A stretch of DNA of 64,000 nt from contig CM028329.1 in the NCBI GenBank assembly GCA_016647705.1, positions 12,673,910-12,737,909 of the forward strand, given 5' to 3'. The DNA comes from Eucommia ulmoides. Its lineage: Eukaryota > Streptophyta > Magnoliopsida > Garryales > Eucommiaceae. Of this stretch, positions 21,401 to 30,752 are shown piece by piece; position 1 is the first letter of the stretch, and each line of letters begins with the position of its first letter. The notes beneath the pieces are model-generated. The model worked only from the letters and a program-made list of their open reading frames with translations, ran no database searches and was not told the origin of the DNA. A program made the translations under genes and the position numbers.

Positions 21401-22832
21401 TAACAGGTATGGATAAAGTAAAAAATCCCTAGTCCAATTATATATATATTGATTGATAATAAACCTTTGCGACACCAAGTGGAATCTCATTCCACTTGTC
21501 ACACTGAGCCATAGGTTTGGTTGAACATTATTATATCTAGTCATATAAGACACATCTCGCTTTACTGAGAGTGATAGATCCTATCTTGTATACTCGTATA
21601 TTCACATGTATGTTTCACTATACCTAATGACTACCTTTGAAATTTCATAGGTAGAATACAACACTCAGTATTATTAAAAGTATAGCAATCCATACATGTA
21701 ATACATAGTTCCTCAAGTCTAAAGATCACAAGTACAATCATAAACGAATATCCCATTTTGACGTTGAACAAAGTTACCATGTGAGATATCTTGGGTGATC
21801 ACGTTTAGGCCCTTACTAGACTTTTGTCCCCTTGTGGTTGTTCACCATTCTCATAAGAAAAAACACCTCGCAAGCTAACTTAGATTGTTAAAGACCCGTT
21901 TTAAAAAATACAACACTGACTAGGAACAATTAGGATATAAGTTACCAAATGCCTATGGTCTCCAACTTTTAGGATTTACCTCCTGTTGAGTTACACGCAT
22001 CCCACAGGATCAACTTCTTGTCGGGTCACAAACTATGTTGTAGTAGGATAATAACAAATTCCACTTCCACATTTGAAGTTTTACTTGATTCATTTAATAT
22101 TAAAAATACCAATTATTTCAATAAATTCTAAACATTTGTCACGTGCAAATAAGATTTTCACAATTTATGTAGACGACAATACACTCACCACAACTGGACA
22201 TGCTTACTGCTGACGAGAAATCGACGTCGATGGGGTTGCGTTGAAACCTAATACACGACATGGTCTAAGTGTCTAACATAAACGTTTATCTTATGAATTG
22301 CATATTTGGTGACTTTATTTGTTGTCTAGAACTAATTTGAAAATGGTGTTTTAATCTTTTATTATTTATGTAAAATCAAAAAATCATTTGGGGATTGGAA
22401 AATAATGCATTTATTAAATTACCATGCATTTTATTTCATATTTAATTTATTATACAGAAATGGGGGATGTTAGGGGCCATGTCCTATTCCTCCCTAGTCG
22501 AGGAAGGATATAAATGATGTTTTATAATTCCGTATCCCCGCCATATTGGTATCTAGATTTCAAAGATATCGCCATGTCGTTGTGTCCGTGTCCATGTTTC
22601 ATAGTTGATTCCACTGGGGCAAATATTATGTGTGGTGTATATATATTTGTTTCCGTTAGTAGCACTAATATGCGTTCAGAACATGTTCAATTGGCAGTGT
22701 TGTGTGTGCCTGTGATGCTAAACTGTCCCCAACTAGTTGTGGAAGCTTTAATGCTTTTATGTTTTTGGTTTCTCTGTTTGCAGGCCTTATGGAGATGCAA
22801 ATTCTTGGAACATAAAAGGAATTTCTGGTTGA
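7556..22832 (+). CDS. ALIS: ALA-interacting subunit (CDC50/LEM3 family), seven exons
   Basis: Encodes the beta subunit of P4-ATPase phospholipid flippases, a two-pass membrane protein needed for ER exit and activity of the ALA pumps (family knowledge). Exons: 7556-7656, 7740-7814, 7932-8048, 12182-12252, 12489-12786, 18666-18955, 22784-22832. All six introns are GT-AG, phases match, and about 333 codons join without a stop. Landmarks are FTQQSLPACKPVLTPAWV before TM1, TM1 in exon 2, VVEIVDRYEN, YYQLDNYYQNHRRYVKSR, IVPCGLIAWSLFNDTY, the LSDQEDLIIWMRTAALPSFR segment, NYNTYSFGGKK, and TM2 near the end of exon 6. The start is unresolved: 7556 is a possible acceptor (TAG), and the open frame upstream has no ATG before a stop at 7435. 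The C-terminus (RPYGDANSWNIKG) is slightly shorter than the usual GDAAYLSWNR ending. Very likely a real gene with its first exon missing or unseen. Confidence 0.9.
7740..7814 (+). CDS. ALIS: ALIS exon 2 (first membrane segment)
   Basis: Twenty-five codons, VITTFFLMGVIFIPVGFILL and then HVSQS, form TM1. The exon is bounded by 'gacAG' and 'GTAAGT', phase 0 on both sides. Confidence 0.92.
7932..8048 (+). CDS. ALIS: ALIS exon 3
   Basis: Thirty-nine codons starting VVEIVDRYENECVP and ending SKNCTRFLK. This is the start of the exoplasmic/lumenal domain; the Cys residues match family positions. The acceptor is 'ttgcAG', the donor GTGACG, phase 0. Confidence 0.93.
9561..10382. mobile_element. Inverted-repeat (MITE-like) element in ALIS intron 3
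   Basis: The left end (AGGGATAATAGGTGGGAGG...) and the reverse complement of the right end (GGGAAAATTGGTGAAAAG...) stay similar over about 60 bp, both containing 'agtctaattggt' or a near match. Flanks TATTCTAT (9553-9560) and TATTCTAT (10383-10390) form a perfect 8-bp target duplication. The interior (about 9685-10195) is an array of GTTACAT/ATGTAAC words, often as 'gttacatgtctctaatatgtaac'. No ORF is present. The TSD length suggests hAT, which is inference. Confidence 0.8.
10958..11102. repeat. Tandem duplication, 73-bp unit, ALIS intron 3
   Basis: Two copies start 'aacatttcacgaacaag' at 10958 and 11031 and run through 'gatcgatttcat' with about five differences. The location is deep in the intron, with no coding meaning. 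Confidence 0.9.
11431..11597. repeat. Tandem duplication, 83-bp unit, ALIS intron 3
   Basis: Two copies start 'cggcagtcatatgtggtg' at 11431 and 11514 and end 'caaattcaaatgct'. Only two differences were seen (one inserted base, one transition), so the duplication is recent. Confidence 0.92.
12182..12252 (+). CDS. ALIS: ALIS exon 4
   Basis: Encodes VNKRMKAPISIYYQLDNYYQ and then NHRR, the very conserved YYQL-N-YQNHRR block of the CDC50 domain. The acceptor is 'ctgcAG' (12179-12181) and the donor GTCAGT. It ends in phase 2; the split Arg codon AG|G completes in exon 5. Confidence 0.93.
12489..12786 (+). CDS. ALIS: ALIS exon 5 (core of the lumenal domain)
   Basis: Ninety-nine codons after the split Arg. 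They include YVKSRSDQQLLHG, SSCKPEEWNNGLPIVPCGL, IAWSLFNDTYSF, IAWKSDREHKFGKHVYPFNF and GGGKLDPHVP. NDT is a conserved N-glycosylation sequon and the CKP and PCG cysteines are conserved family positions. The acceptor is 'acccAG', the donor GTAAGT, phase 0. Confidence 0.95.
13725..14503 (+). pseudogene. Copia element 2 pre-integrase and integrase remnant
   Basis: The reading starts with IHCLLGHPCLANLKLLDRD and YESCQLGKYHRSSF, the His/Cys zinc-binding region of copia integrase. It then gives DIWGPSCVAFTLGFHYFV, and QNGVAERKNQHLLEMTYTHL at about 14196-14255, ending LDPYILKCVFIGYS (14454-14497). Stops at 13920 and 14008 and a shift near 14030 break it. Confidence 0.85.
14940..15196 (+). pseudogene. 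Copia element 2 reverse transcriptase fragment
   Basis: Contains MEEEMLSLHQNDTWDLVLLS and VGCKWVYTVKIHSDG...RLKARLVAK, the N-terminal copia RT signature, then jumps to VAFVRLFISLAPTF. The polymerase core that should follow is absent, so this is an internal deletion derivative. Confidence 0.85.
15384..15790 (+). pseudogene. Copia element 2 RNase H fragment
   Basis: Reads GNLVSWKSKKQTVVARSSAK, then SKYKAIDHTTCELTWLKYLL, then LICDNEATLRIASN, the C-terminal RNase H block of copia pol in good frame from 15450 to 15657. It continues in another frame as HFIREKV and VDQLTYLFTKPLGG, the usual end of the polyprotein. Confidence 0.9.
15867..16040 (+). mobile_element. 3' LTR (partial limits) of copia element 2
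   Basis: A purine-rich 'cttgagggagag' is followed by TGTTAAAATCTTAAAGGG. 'tataaatagag' near 15959 is a good TATA box. The right limit is uncertain; candidates end at a CA between 16030 and 16055. Confidence 0.6.
16140..16980 (-). repeat. LTR-like dispersed repeat, copy 1 (ALIS intron 5)
   Basis: Shares long collinear words with 20100-20330 ('caacattactacc', 'attcctttta') and with 21460-21980 ('tactgagagtgatagatc', 'acatgtatgt', 'cactatacctaatga', 'agcaa(c/t)ccatacatgtaat', 'gttaccaaatg'). A TATA-like motif on the minus strand near 16180 suggests an LTR in antisense to ALIS. The retroelement family was not identified. Confidence 0.6.
18413..18447. repeat. (TA)n microsatellite in ALIS intron 5
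   Basis: About 17 TA dinucleotides lie 220 bp upstream of exon 6. Confidence 0.95.
18666..18955 (+). CDS. ALIS: ALIS exon 6 (C-terminal lumenal domain and second membrane segment)
   Basis: Begins LSDQEDLIIWMRTAALPSFR, then KLYGRIEEDLEVDDVLEVKI, NNYNTYSFGGKK, LVLSTSSWLGGRNNFLG, and a hydrophobic TM2 from about MAYIFIGSSSLFIAFIF to HLKNP. The acceptor is 'caataAG' (18664-18665) and the donor GTAGAC at 18956. Phase 2 at the end: AG|G rebuilds the Arg of PRPYGD. Confidence 0.95.
20220..20719. repeat. Near-identical 253-bp tandem duplication, ALIS intron 6
   Basis: The segment starting 'ggactctttcttttc' at 20220 repeats from 20473 with only one substitution seen (ctttt/cttct near 20447 and 20700). 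Both copies include a (TTAA)n-like run. The near identity means a very recent duplication, or an assembly artefact. Confidence 0.95.
20860..22000 (-). repeat. LTR-like dispersed repeat, copy 2 (ALIS intron 6)
   Basis: On the minus strand the segment has a TATA box (CTATAAATAG, complement of 21111-21120) and, further along, 'gggtgaaccacgtt' (complement near 20910), a common R/U5 motif of plant copia LTRs. The part 21460-21980 is collinear with 16350-16920. Limits are approximate and the parent element is not in the window. Confidence 0.5.
21222..21336. repeat. Three tandem copies of a 38-bp unit
   Basis: The unit 'tatccacccaagagttcaaa' plus 18 bp recurs from 21222, 21260 and 21298 with few differences, inside LTR-like repeat copy 2. 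Confidence 0.9.
22784..22832 (+). CDS. ALIS: ALIS exon 7 (last codons and stop)
   Basis: After 'tttgcAG' the reading is (R)PYGDANSWNIKGISG followed by TGA. PYGD matches the conserved C-terminal tail of plant ALIS proteins. Sequence just downstream to about 22980 is probably the 3' UTR. Confidence 0.88.
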
Positions 22833-22989
22833 ATGGTACAAAAGCTTTTACATTCCAGTTGCCACTAGGGTTTCAACCCAAATGGCATTTTCTTGTTGCA
22901 CATTAAAATGTAGTGGTATTATGTTACATGGACTCCTCAAAATCCACCAGGAATGGTCTAATAGTTCTTATTATACAAGAACCCTCTTA

Positions 22990-23850
22990 TGTTATGTTTG
23001 GTACGTTAGAATGGTATGCAATGGCATGACAGTAGAATTGAAATTACTACGGTATTGTAATGGATGTTTGGTGACAAAAGAAATTAGATGTGCTATTAGA
23101 ATGACCATTCTCATTCCAATGTTTGGTTAGTGTTGAAAAAAAAAAAGGAATGTTATGCATATATACAATAAAGTCTACTTGAAAAACATAATTTGTTTTT
23201 TAAATATAGAATGTTTGAACATAAATCAAATGAAGTCTCAGATAACGAGTAAATATGGATACTATCTCAATATATTGTATATATGTTTTTTTAAAGTTTT
23301 GATTAAGGTGAAGTCGTGTTTTGCTAAAGCGTTTTTTTTTTGGGGGGCTACTTTTTAGTTCACATTCTTTGTTTTAAATAAATGGTTTGCAATTATTTTT
23401 TCACAAAAATGTGATTTCAGAAAACCTATTTTCTAATTGCAAATTAAACAACATCAAAGCTTTTTGCAAGGAAAATCCTTGTTTTGTTTAATCTTCGTCT
23501 TCTCCATAAATTATTTCTACACTCGATCTCTATCTCCCTCTCTCACATGAACGCACAGAGACACATCTTTCTTCTCACTCTCTATCCCATCTCTCTCCCT
23601 CTTTACGGTGGGAGTTGACAACGATAGCTCAAGGTCTGTCCATGGAGACGTGGAAGTAAAGGATTCTCTTGTTTTTTGTTGTGTTTTTGGCCTATGGTGG
23701 ATGTAATCTTATGTAATTAGGATTAATTAATACTAAATTTATTTTGGAATTGGTTAATTCTATATTTTGTGAGATTAGAAAATCTTTGGTAAGGAGAATA
23801 AAATTTAATTTTATGTACCAAACAGAAGAATAAAATGGTCATTTTCATTA
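22990..23850. mobile_element. Possible inverted-repeat element with TTTGGTAC ends
   Basis: The left side holds 'atgtttggtac' and 'aatgaccattctcattccaatgtttgg', and the right side holds the inverted counterpart 'gtaccaaacagaagaataaaatggtcatt'. The inverted similarity suggests a small DNA transposon, but its limits and target duplication could not be set. No ORF of note. Confidence 0.35.
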
Positions 23851-24204
23851 CTATTTAAATTGCTTGTCGAATTTTATATGCTAAACATTTTTGTACTATT
23901 TTGTTGATTAAAAATATGTAAATGTGAAATGCACATATTTTCAAATATGAGGTATTTCAGAAATAGAGGTTCAATCAACAATCAATTGTCTATTATGTGG
24001 CTATATCTAAAAGGGTGCATCTCTATATTCTAAAGGAGTGTAATTAGACAAAAGTGCCCGAAAGCAAATTTTCATGTTCATTATTTTTAAAACAAGGAAA
24101 ATTATTAACACGTAATTTTTTTGGGTCCTATGATTTGAAATGTAAAAAGGAAAATGGATCTAATATCCTCCTATGGGTTAGTATAGAATAAAAAGGAAAT
24201 AGTG

Positions 24205-24397
24205 TTGCTTGACTGGCTCAAGTGGTGGTTCGCTTGAGTTCAGCAGTTGAGGGATCTCTATAATGTCAGAGTTTCGAACTTGCAGAAAAATATTTGTTGG
24301 GAGAGACAATCCTGAATCTCGAACGAGATTAGTCTCACACCCAAAGGGTGTAGGGATACTCGTGGGAGAATCAAAAAAAGAAAAAGAAAAAGAAAAA
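24205..24397 (+). mobile_element. tRNA-derived SINE
   Basis: A box A (TGGCTCAAGTGG, 24214-24225) and a box B (GTTTCGAAC, 24271-24279) lie about 46 bp apart, as in the RNA polymerase III promoter of tRNA-derived SINEs. About 100 bp later comes an A-rich tail (24372-24397, (A)n G repeats). Flanks 'ggaaatagtg' (24195-24204) and 'ggaaatgagtg' (24400-24410) resemble a target-site duplication. It codes for nothing; mobility would depend on LINE enzymes in trans. Confidence 0.75.
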
Positions 24398-24478
24398 GGG
24401 GAAATGAGTGCTTTTAACGCTAATGTACACATCTTTTGCTAGTACTACACCTTTTAAAAATAAATAAATAAATATTAT

Positions 24479-25781
24479 TGGTGGCTGCAAATAAAGCATT
24501 GCCACTTTCACCGCAAGCGTACGGATCAAGTTTTAATATAGTGAACCTTTCGGTCGGGTATCGTATCTACAGGGATTGGTTGAGATTACTATCGATTATT
24601 GCGATTGTCATAACCTAATTTTATCTAGACGCTAAAAATGGAATTTAATTTAATACTAATACTAAACTAAAATACTAATTAAGTTAACTATACTATAAAT
24701 ACTAATTTGAGATTGTTTAGGGGAGTAGATTGCCTAGGGATTAACTTTATTCACTTAAATGCGTTTGATTTCGTTTTAATTAACATTAACGGCGTTCGGC
24801 ATATCCGACAATCTCGATTCGTAAACTCTCTCGCCACCTCTTCCGAGTGTAAGATGGGGGAATACGTGACTTCGTGTCAACGTCGAAATTCCTGTCAACG
24901 TCTTAACGACTCTAGGTCACATGAATCTCGCCCCAACGTCATCGATTGCACACTTTCTAACGCCCTTCCGGGTCGTTAGATTGTTGTGTTGTGTTAACCC
25001 TAGTCTGAATCCAAGGTTACCTCTCCCGAGTGTCAAACTCCATATTCTCAATATATCTAAATTAGCATATAATCATAGAAAACACGGCAACACAACCAAA
25101 ATTATAAGGAACAACCATAAACGAAACACAAATTGAACCAAAACTACATTTTCATAAATAATACGTTAATCCCTATTACAATCCATGTTTAACTCATGGC
25201 CTTAATCGTTTATACAATGTAAAACGTGCTAAACATGCTCAACACCTACCAAAATGAAGAAAACAAAGAGAAGAAACGAGCGACTTAGCTGATATCCGAA
25301 GATTTGCCGCTAGAAACATCGAATTCCGATTGAGGTGATTCAAAGACCTATGGAAATATAAGAAACATATCTACAACTTCCATGTTTTGAGTGTTTCCAA
25401 AATCGGATTGCATCGTAGTCCAAAATAGCCTTGAAGTTACAATACCTGTACCGATTTTGCAGGTTTGGTGACCGCCTAAGCGAAGAAATAGGCGGTGGAC
25501 TTGGAAATGTTCTCAGCATCTTTACAGCCTAGGCGGAGGTCTGGATGCCTAGGTGGTTGGCTTCTTTCACAATGTTGCCTCCTTGCTCATTTATCCACCG
25601 TAACTTCGTCCGCTTTGGTTCGATCACATCGTTTTCGCTCCGATTTCATACCTTTTCACCCCACGCACCTATTTTAATATAAAAAGAATAAAAACATATT
25701 AAAACATATAAAAATAACTATAAACATACTCGAAAACTAACAAATTCGGATTGAAAATACATAGGTAATTTACACCTATCA
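24479..25781 (-). mobile_element. Solo LTR, Athila-like family
   Basis: It is collinear with the two LTRs at 43621-45184 and 47093-48688 (shared words 'acagggattggtt', 'attgtcat', 'ctcccgagtgt', 'gactctaggtcac', 'tgtcaaac'). It has TG...CA ends and lies between two perfect ATTAT copies (24474-24478 and 25782-25786), the 5-bp duplication expected of LTR retrotransposons, with no internal region. It therefore arose by LTR-LTR recombination. The strand is inferred from the related element. The ~190-bp internal duplication of the other two LTRs is absent. Confidence 0.85.
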
Positions 25782-25789
25782 ATTATTTA

Positions 25790-25978
25790 ATTCAATTAGT
25801 ATTTTATATTATGTATTATTATGTAATTATTTTATATTAGTTACAAATATATATTTTAGATATTTACGAACAATTACAATTCATCTTCATTATTATTTAG
25901 GAACAGTTACAAACCATAACTCTTGTACAAATTGGATAATTCTCTATAATGAAAAAATATTGAATCTTGATTTCTTAC
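25790..25978 (+). mobile_element. 5' LTR of copia element 3
   Basis: Aligns end to end with 30753-30941, with shared words 'ttattatttaggaaca', 'attctctataatgaaaaaat' and 'tcttgatttcttac'. The two LTRs differ at roughly one position in six, so the insertion is old. The start is set by alignment; the TG terminus is not evident. Confidence 0.8.
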
Positions 25979-26647
25979 GTCGTATCAACCTAACCGACTT
26001 TAATCCTTAGAATTTGTTTCTTCATCTCTTCTCTTCACTGTTCAGTTCCTCTATTGTTCTATCGGCTGCCAGACCTTCTTCATTTCTTCTCATTTTTTTC
26101 CATCACTGCCGCATTTTCGCCGTCATTGCTTGGTAATTTGTCGTTGTTGTGCTCCTTCGCCGTCACCGTTCCATTCTCCGTGCTAGAACCAACCGCCAGG
26201 GAGAGTTTTTTTTCGGCAATTTGTTGTGCCGCTTCTCCTCCTTCAACTAGACATCGGCAACGCCGTTTCTTCGGCACCACCACCTCCCTGCACCGACGCG
26301 TTTGGCATACTTGTCGGCTTTGAGGAGTTTTGCGATACTGGTCCTTTTTTCGCAGATCCAGAGCCTAGGGTTTTGCCTCGTTCCTCCATTGAATTTAACG
26401 AGCAACAACTTCAATTCATTTGTCTTCAGTGTGTTGCCCTAGTTATCTTGAGCAATTCAAGGCCTTTTTATTCTCTAAATTTCATAAACTACCCTAGTAG
26501 TTTCTAAAACTCACTGGGTACCCCACAAATTACCAAACCAAAGCCACCTTTTTTAGAATTCACTAATTTATTCCCTCTAACTTTCTACCAGTTTCTATTT
26601 GCACCCCAAACTTTCCACAAATTTTCAATTCATCTGTCATACCAATC

Positions 26648-27352
26648 ATGTCTACTAATTCCAATAGTAGCTCCACCACCTCTACTGAACCCCAAAACCT
26701 TTTCATTCCCACTATCACAAATCTTGTCACTGTTAAACTTATAGATGGCAATTTTTTTTAGTTTTTTTTTTTTTAGTCCTACCAAATGGAAGCTTTTCTC
26801 TATGGCCAAAATCTTATTAGGTTTGTTAATGGATCCTTTACTTGCTCTAGTGATGAACCTCACCGCTCTATTTGGCTCCGCACTAACAAAACCCTCGTTA
26901 GTGTAATCTTCGCCACACTATCTGAACCTATATTAGCTTATGTGGTTGGATGCAGGTCTTCCGCTGCCATTTAGACGCTCATTCAAGGTTATTTCTATCA
27001 GAAATCCATTGCCAACTTCTCTCTTTACAGGAAACGATTCACCACTATCGAGCGTGGCACCCGATTTGTAACTAAATATATACAGGAAGCCAATTCTATT
27101 TCTAATGCCCTTGCTGTTATAGGCGAGCCTATTTCCAACAAAGATTTGGTTAATGTTGTTCTCAACAGACTTGGTTTTGAGTTCAACATGTTAGTTATCA
27201 TTATAGAGAGTTTTAACTTTCTACCAATATTCTCTAATCTGTGTGCTCGACTACTTAACTATGAGGCCTGACACAAAAACATTTTCTCTCTTTCACCTTT
27301 TGCCTTTCTAACATCTCATATCATTTTGGTGTCGTTCTGCGAAATAATTCTC
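26648..27352 (+). pseudogene. Copia element 3 gag
   Basis: ATG at 26648 starts MSTNSNSSSTTSTEPQNL and TITNLVTVKLIDGN, the usual N-terminus of plant copia gag, then a frameshift. From 26785 it reads MEAFLYGQNLIRFVNGSF and later IWLRTNKTLVSVIFATLSEP, KSIANFSLYRKRFTTIERGT and EPISNKDLVNVVLNRLG. It would form the virus-like particle. Part of it (about 26835-27352) is repeated immediately downstream. The 0.65 kb between LTR and ATG is a pyrimidine-rich leader with no recognised gene. Confidence 0.85.
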
Positions 27353-27881
27353 TCGAAATAATGCATTCTGGTGCCCTAGCGATGAACCTCACCGCTTTGT
27401 TTGGCGCTGCACTGACAAAACCCTCGTCAGTGTCAAATTCACCACACTATCTAAACCTATATTAACTTATGTGGTTGGATACAAGTCCTCCGCTGCCATT
27501 TGGATGCTCATTCAAGGGCATTTCTCTCAGAAATCTGTTGCCAACTCCTCTCTTTACAAGAAACGACTCACCACTATCGAGCTTGGCACCCGATCTGTAA
27601 CTGAATATATATAGGAAGCCAAATCTATTTCTAATGCCTTACTGTTATAGGCGAGCATGTTTCCAACAAATATTTGGTTAATGTCATTCTTAACGGACTT
27701 GGTTTTGAGTTCAACATGTCAGTCATCATTATAGAGAGTTTTAACTTTCTACCAATATTCTCTAATCTGCGTGCTCGACTACTTAACTATGAGGCCTGAC
27801 ACAAAATCGCTTTCTCTCTTTCACTTTCTGTCTCTCTTGCATCTCAGATTCATTCTAGTGCCGTTCCGCGAAATAATTCTC
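26835..27881 (+). repeat. 529-bp tandem duplication of the gag core
   Basis: 'gatgaacctcaccgct' occurs at 26852 and 27381, and 'gcgaaataattctc' at 27339 and 27868, both 529 bp apart. Copies run about 26835-27352 and 27364-27881 and differ at many positions. Each retains Trp/stop and other differences the other lacks, so the duplication is old. Confidence 0.9.
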
Positions 27882-28109
27882 GCTACAATGGCCGCAAAAA
27901 CAATGGTCATCCATACACAAACTGTGCCAATCCCCCGAGTATTCTTGGAATCTATGTCCTAATGTTAATTGTGTTTTGGTATTGGTCATTCTGCCACAAT
28001 TGCTATCGGCTCTATTCGTTTGCACAACCATCTATTCCTCCATCACTGAACTCAACCTTTACAGGCTTACATATTATTCTACTTCAGGTACATCAGAATA
28101 AACAAACTT

Positions 28110-28422
28110 CACAATGGTCACTCAATGATCCAGCTGGTATCTTGATGCTGGTGCATCCGCCCACATGATGGGCAACCCTACTCTTTTGCAGCAGTACATA
28201 CCATACAGTGGGCCTGACTCTGTTCAACTTGGCAATGGTGATCACCTACTAATAACTTATATGGGTAATATGACACTCCCACTTGACTTTTCTTCCTTTC
28301 ATCTTAATAATTTCTATGTTGTTGCGTCGATGCGTAAAAAATTACTCTCATTGCTCAATTTTGCATTAATAATCATGTTTTTTGTGCTTTTGATGTTTGC
28401 CACTTCTATATATTTGATCTAA
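28110..28422 (+). pseudogene. Copia element 3 aspartic protease
   Basis: The reading WYLDAGASAHMMGNPTLLQQ, then SGPDSVQLGNGDHLLIT, matches the copia retropepsin region. The catalytic triad D-T/S-G is D-A-G here, a change expected to damage activity. The frame runs into a stop at 28420 shortly after the start of the pre-integrase segment. Confidence 0.85.
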
Positions 28423-28439
28423 CCTTTGGATCTCACTTT

Positions 28440-28850
28440 TATAGGCTCTCTTATTCTCATACTCTTGAACAAAATGACCTTGCTGAACAGAAACACCGCC
28501 ATATTGCTGACATGGCTCATACATTCCTTCTCACAAGTCACGTTCCTCTCCATCACTAGTCTGAAGCAATCTCCAATCCTATTCACCTAATCAATCGTCT
28601 CCCTTCCTTTAAACTTCATTGGTTCTCACTATTCTTCCATCTTTATGGCCATACTCTTTCCTACTCTAAGTTACGCGTGTTTGGTTGTGCATGTTATCTG
28701 TATTTAGGTGTTTACTTAACTAATAAACTTTTGCTAAGAACTATTAAATGTGTGCTTTTAGGCTACAGCTTGTAGCGCAAGGGCTATCGTCGTTTGGACC
28801 ACACAACTGACATAGTGTATATTTTTCGGTATGTTCGTTTTAATATACAA
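28440..28850 (+). pseudogene. Copia element 3 integrase, C-terminal part only
   Basis: Only the end of the domain is seen: LAEQKHRHIADMAHTFLLTS, NPIHLINRLPSFK, KLRVFGCACYLYLGVYL and KCVLLGYSL. The zinc-binding domain and the part with the first two catalytic acidic residues are missing, pointing to a deletion near 28430. Confidence 0.8.
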
Positions 28851-29249
28851 CACTTCCCATTTGCATCCAACACTAGAAGCACTCCACCAAACCCATCATC
28901 ATGGGCCTTTGTTCCTTTACTACCACCAACTACTATTTTACCTCTATAATCGGCAACACAAAATAGTGCTCCGCCTTCTATTCATCAACCATTTTCGTAT
29001 CATTATCAGTGCCGAAAAATTCGACCCTCACAGACTAATCCTTCTGCTACTGCCCCTCTTTAGGCTCTTCCATCTCTAATTTCTTCGCAACTTTCGATGG
29101 TCACACGTCATCAGGATGACACACATCGTCCTCTTGTTCGAACAGATGGTACAATCTGATAACCTCTCCTACAGGCTCTACTTGCTCAGTTTTCATCTCC
29201 TACTAAGAATCCTACCTGTTATACTTAGGCTATTCGTATCCTTGAATAG

Positions 29250-30190
29250 TGTTAAGTCATAACCAATGAATTTAATGCCTTATTGAAGAACAAAACTTGG
29301 GTTCTTGTCCCTCATTACCTACATCAACATGTTGTGGGTTGTAAGAGGGTCTTCAAATTCAAGCTCAAATGAGACAGTTCCATTGAGCGATATAAATCTC
29401 ACCTAGTTACCAAGGGCTTCCATCAACAAGAGGGTGTCGACTTTGGTGAGATATTTAGTCCTTAATCAAACCTACCACTGTTCGCACTGTGCTCAACCTT
29501 GATGTATCCTTTGGTTGAACATTGTACCAACTTGATGTGAAAAATGCCTTTCTTCATGGCGTTATGGATGAAACTGTCTATATGTCAGAACCACTTGGTT
29601 TCATAGATATTGCTCGTTTTAATCATGTCTGTCATCTACAAAAGGCTATCTATGGCCTCAAACAAGTGCCTCGAGCTTGATTCCAACGTCTTAGCACGTT
29701 CTTCTTACGGTATGGTTTTAGTTAGAGTCAAGCTGCTCATTCCCTATTTATCTATCGCTCCAACGCAGTTGTGATGCTTCTTCTTTTATATGACGATGAC
29801 ATTATACTCACTAGCAATCAATTGTCTCTACTTTCATCGTTTATCACCACTCTTGGCAAAGAGTTTGAGCTTAGTGACCTTAGTTCCCTATCTTACTTTC
29901 TAGGCCTTGAAACAACTTCTTCTTCTGCTGGCTTACGTCTTTCTCAATTCAAGTATACTATCGATCTTCTTGCACTTTTTTCGATAACAGACTACAAACC
30001 TTGCAACACCCCTGTATGTGTTAAAACTCAGTTATTATCTCAAAGTCGGGGTCTCTTGTTATATGCCACTGAGTATCGCCAATTGGTTGGCTCTTTGTCG
30101 TATCTTACTTTCACCAAACCGGACATTGCCTATATTGTTCATCATGTTGCTCTATTCATGAGCCAACCTCGGTCACGCCATTTATAGCTG
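29250..30190 (+). pseudogene. Copia element 3 reverse transcriptase
   Basis: Landmarks are NKTWVLVPH and VGCKRVFKFKLK (about 29285-29370), YKSHLVTKGFHQQEGVDFGE, and then an open stretch from 29771 with LLLYDDDIILTSNQ. The catalytic YVDD is YDDD. SYFLGLETTSS, YRQLVGSLSYLTFTKPDIAY and VALFMSQPRSRHL follow. Several stops precede 29771. Confidence 0.88.
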
Positions 30191-30700
30191 CCAAACGAAT
30201 CCTTAAGTACCTCAAAGGGACTTTGAACTTTTGCCTTCTTTTTCAGCGTAGTCCTACTCCCTTGACCCTCAAGGTTTATTCTGATGTTGATTGGGTAAGT
30301 TTCCCTAACTTCCGTCGCTCTACCACTGGATTTTGTGTTTTCTTAGGCTTCAATCTGATCTCTTGGACCACCAAGAAATAATCTATAGTCTGTCAATCAA
30401 GCACTAAAGCTAAGTACTGATCCCTTATCCATGTTTGTGCTAAATCCACATGGGTACTTCATCTGCTCCAGGAGTTTTAAATTCCCATATCAACATCTAT
30501 TACCTTACTTTTTGATAATCTCAACACTACATATATGGCCTCAAATCTTGTGTTCCACGCTTGTATTAAGCATATTGAACTGGATTACACTTTAAACAGG
30601 AACACATTCTTACTGGTACATGATGAGTTCAATTTGTCCATTCTACTAATCAACTTGCCGACATATTTACCAAGAGATTGAGATTTCACAAGGCACACTT
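30190..30700 (+). pseudogene. Copia element 3 RNase H
   Basis: Fragments RILKYLKGTLNF, LKVYSDVDW, RRSTTGFCVFLGFNLISWTT and KSTWVLHLLQE follow the standard RNase H order, in two frames with stops. A polypurine-like tract (about 30734-30752) then leads into the 3' LTR. Confidence 0.85.
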
Positions 30701-30752
30701 TCATTTTCTACGAACCAACCTCGTTTCTCCAGGGTAGCCGAGTTTACGAGAG

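Noticed and set aside
24205-24397. A functional tRNA gene from the A and B boxes
   Set aside because: No acceptor stem or anticodon arm can be paired, and the A-tail plus target duplication fit a SINE.
26054-26507. Host gene exon in the GC-richer leader of copia element 3
   Set aside because: Three overlapping frames of Phe/Ser/Arg-rich text between the LTR primer site and the gag ATG; best explained as element leader.
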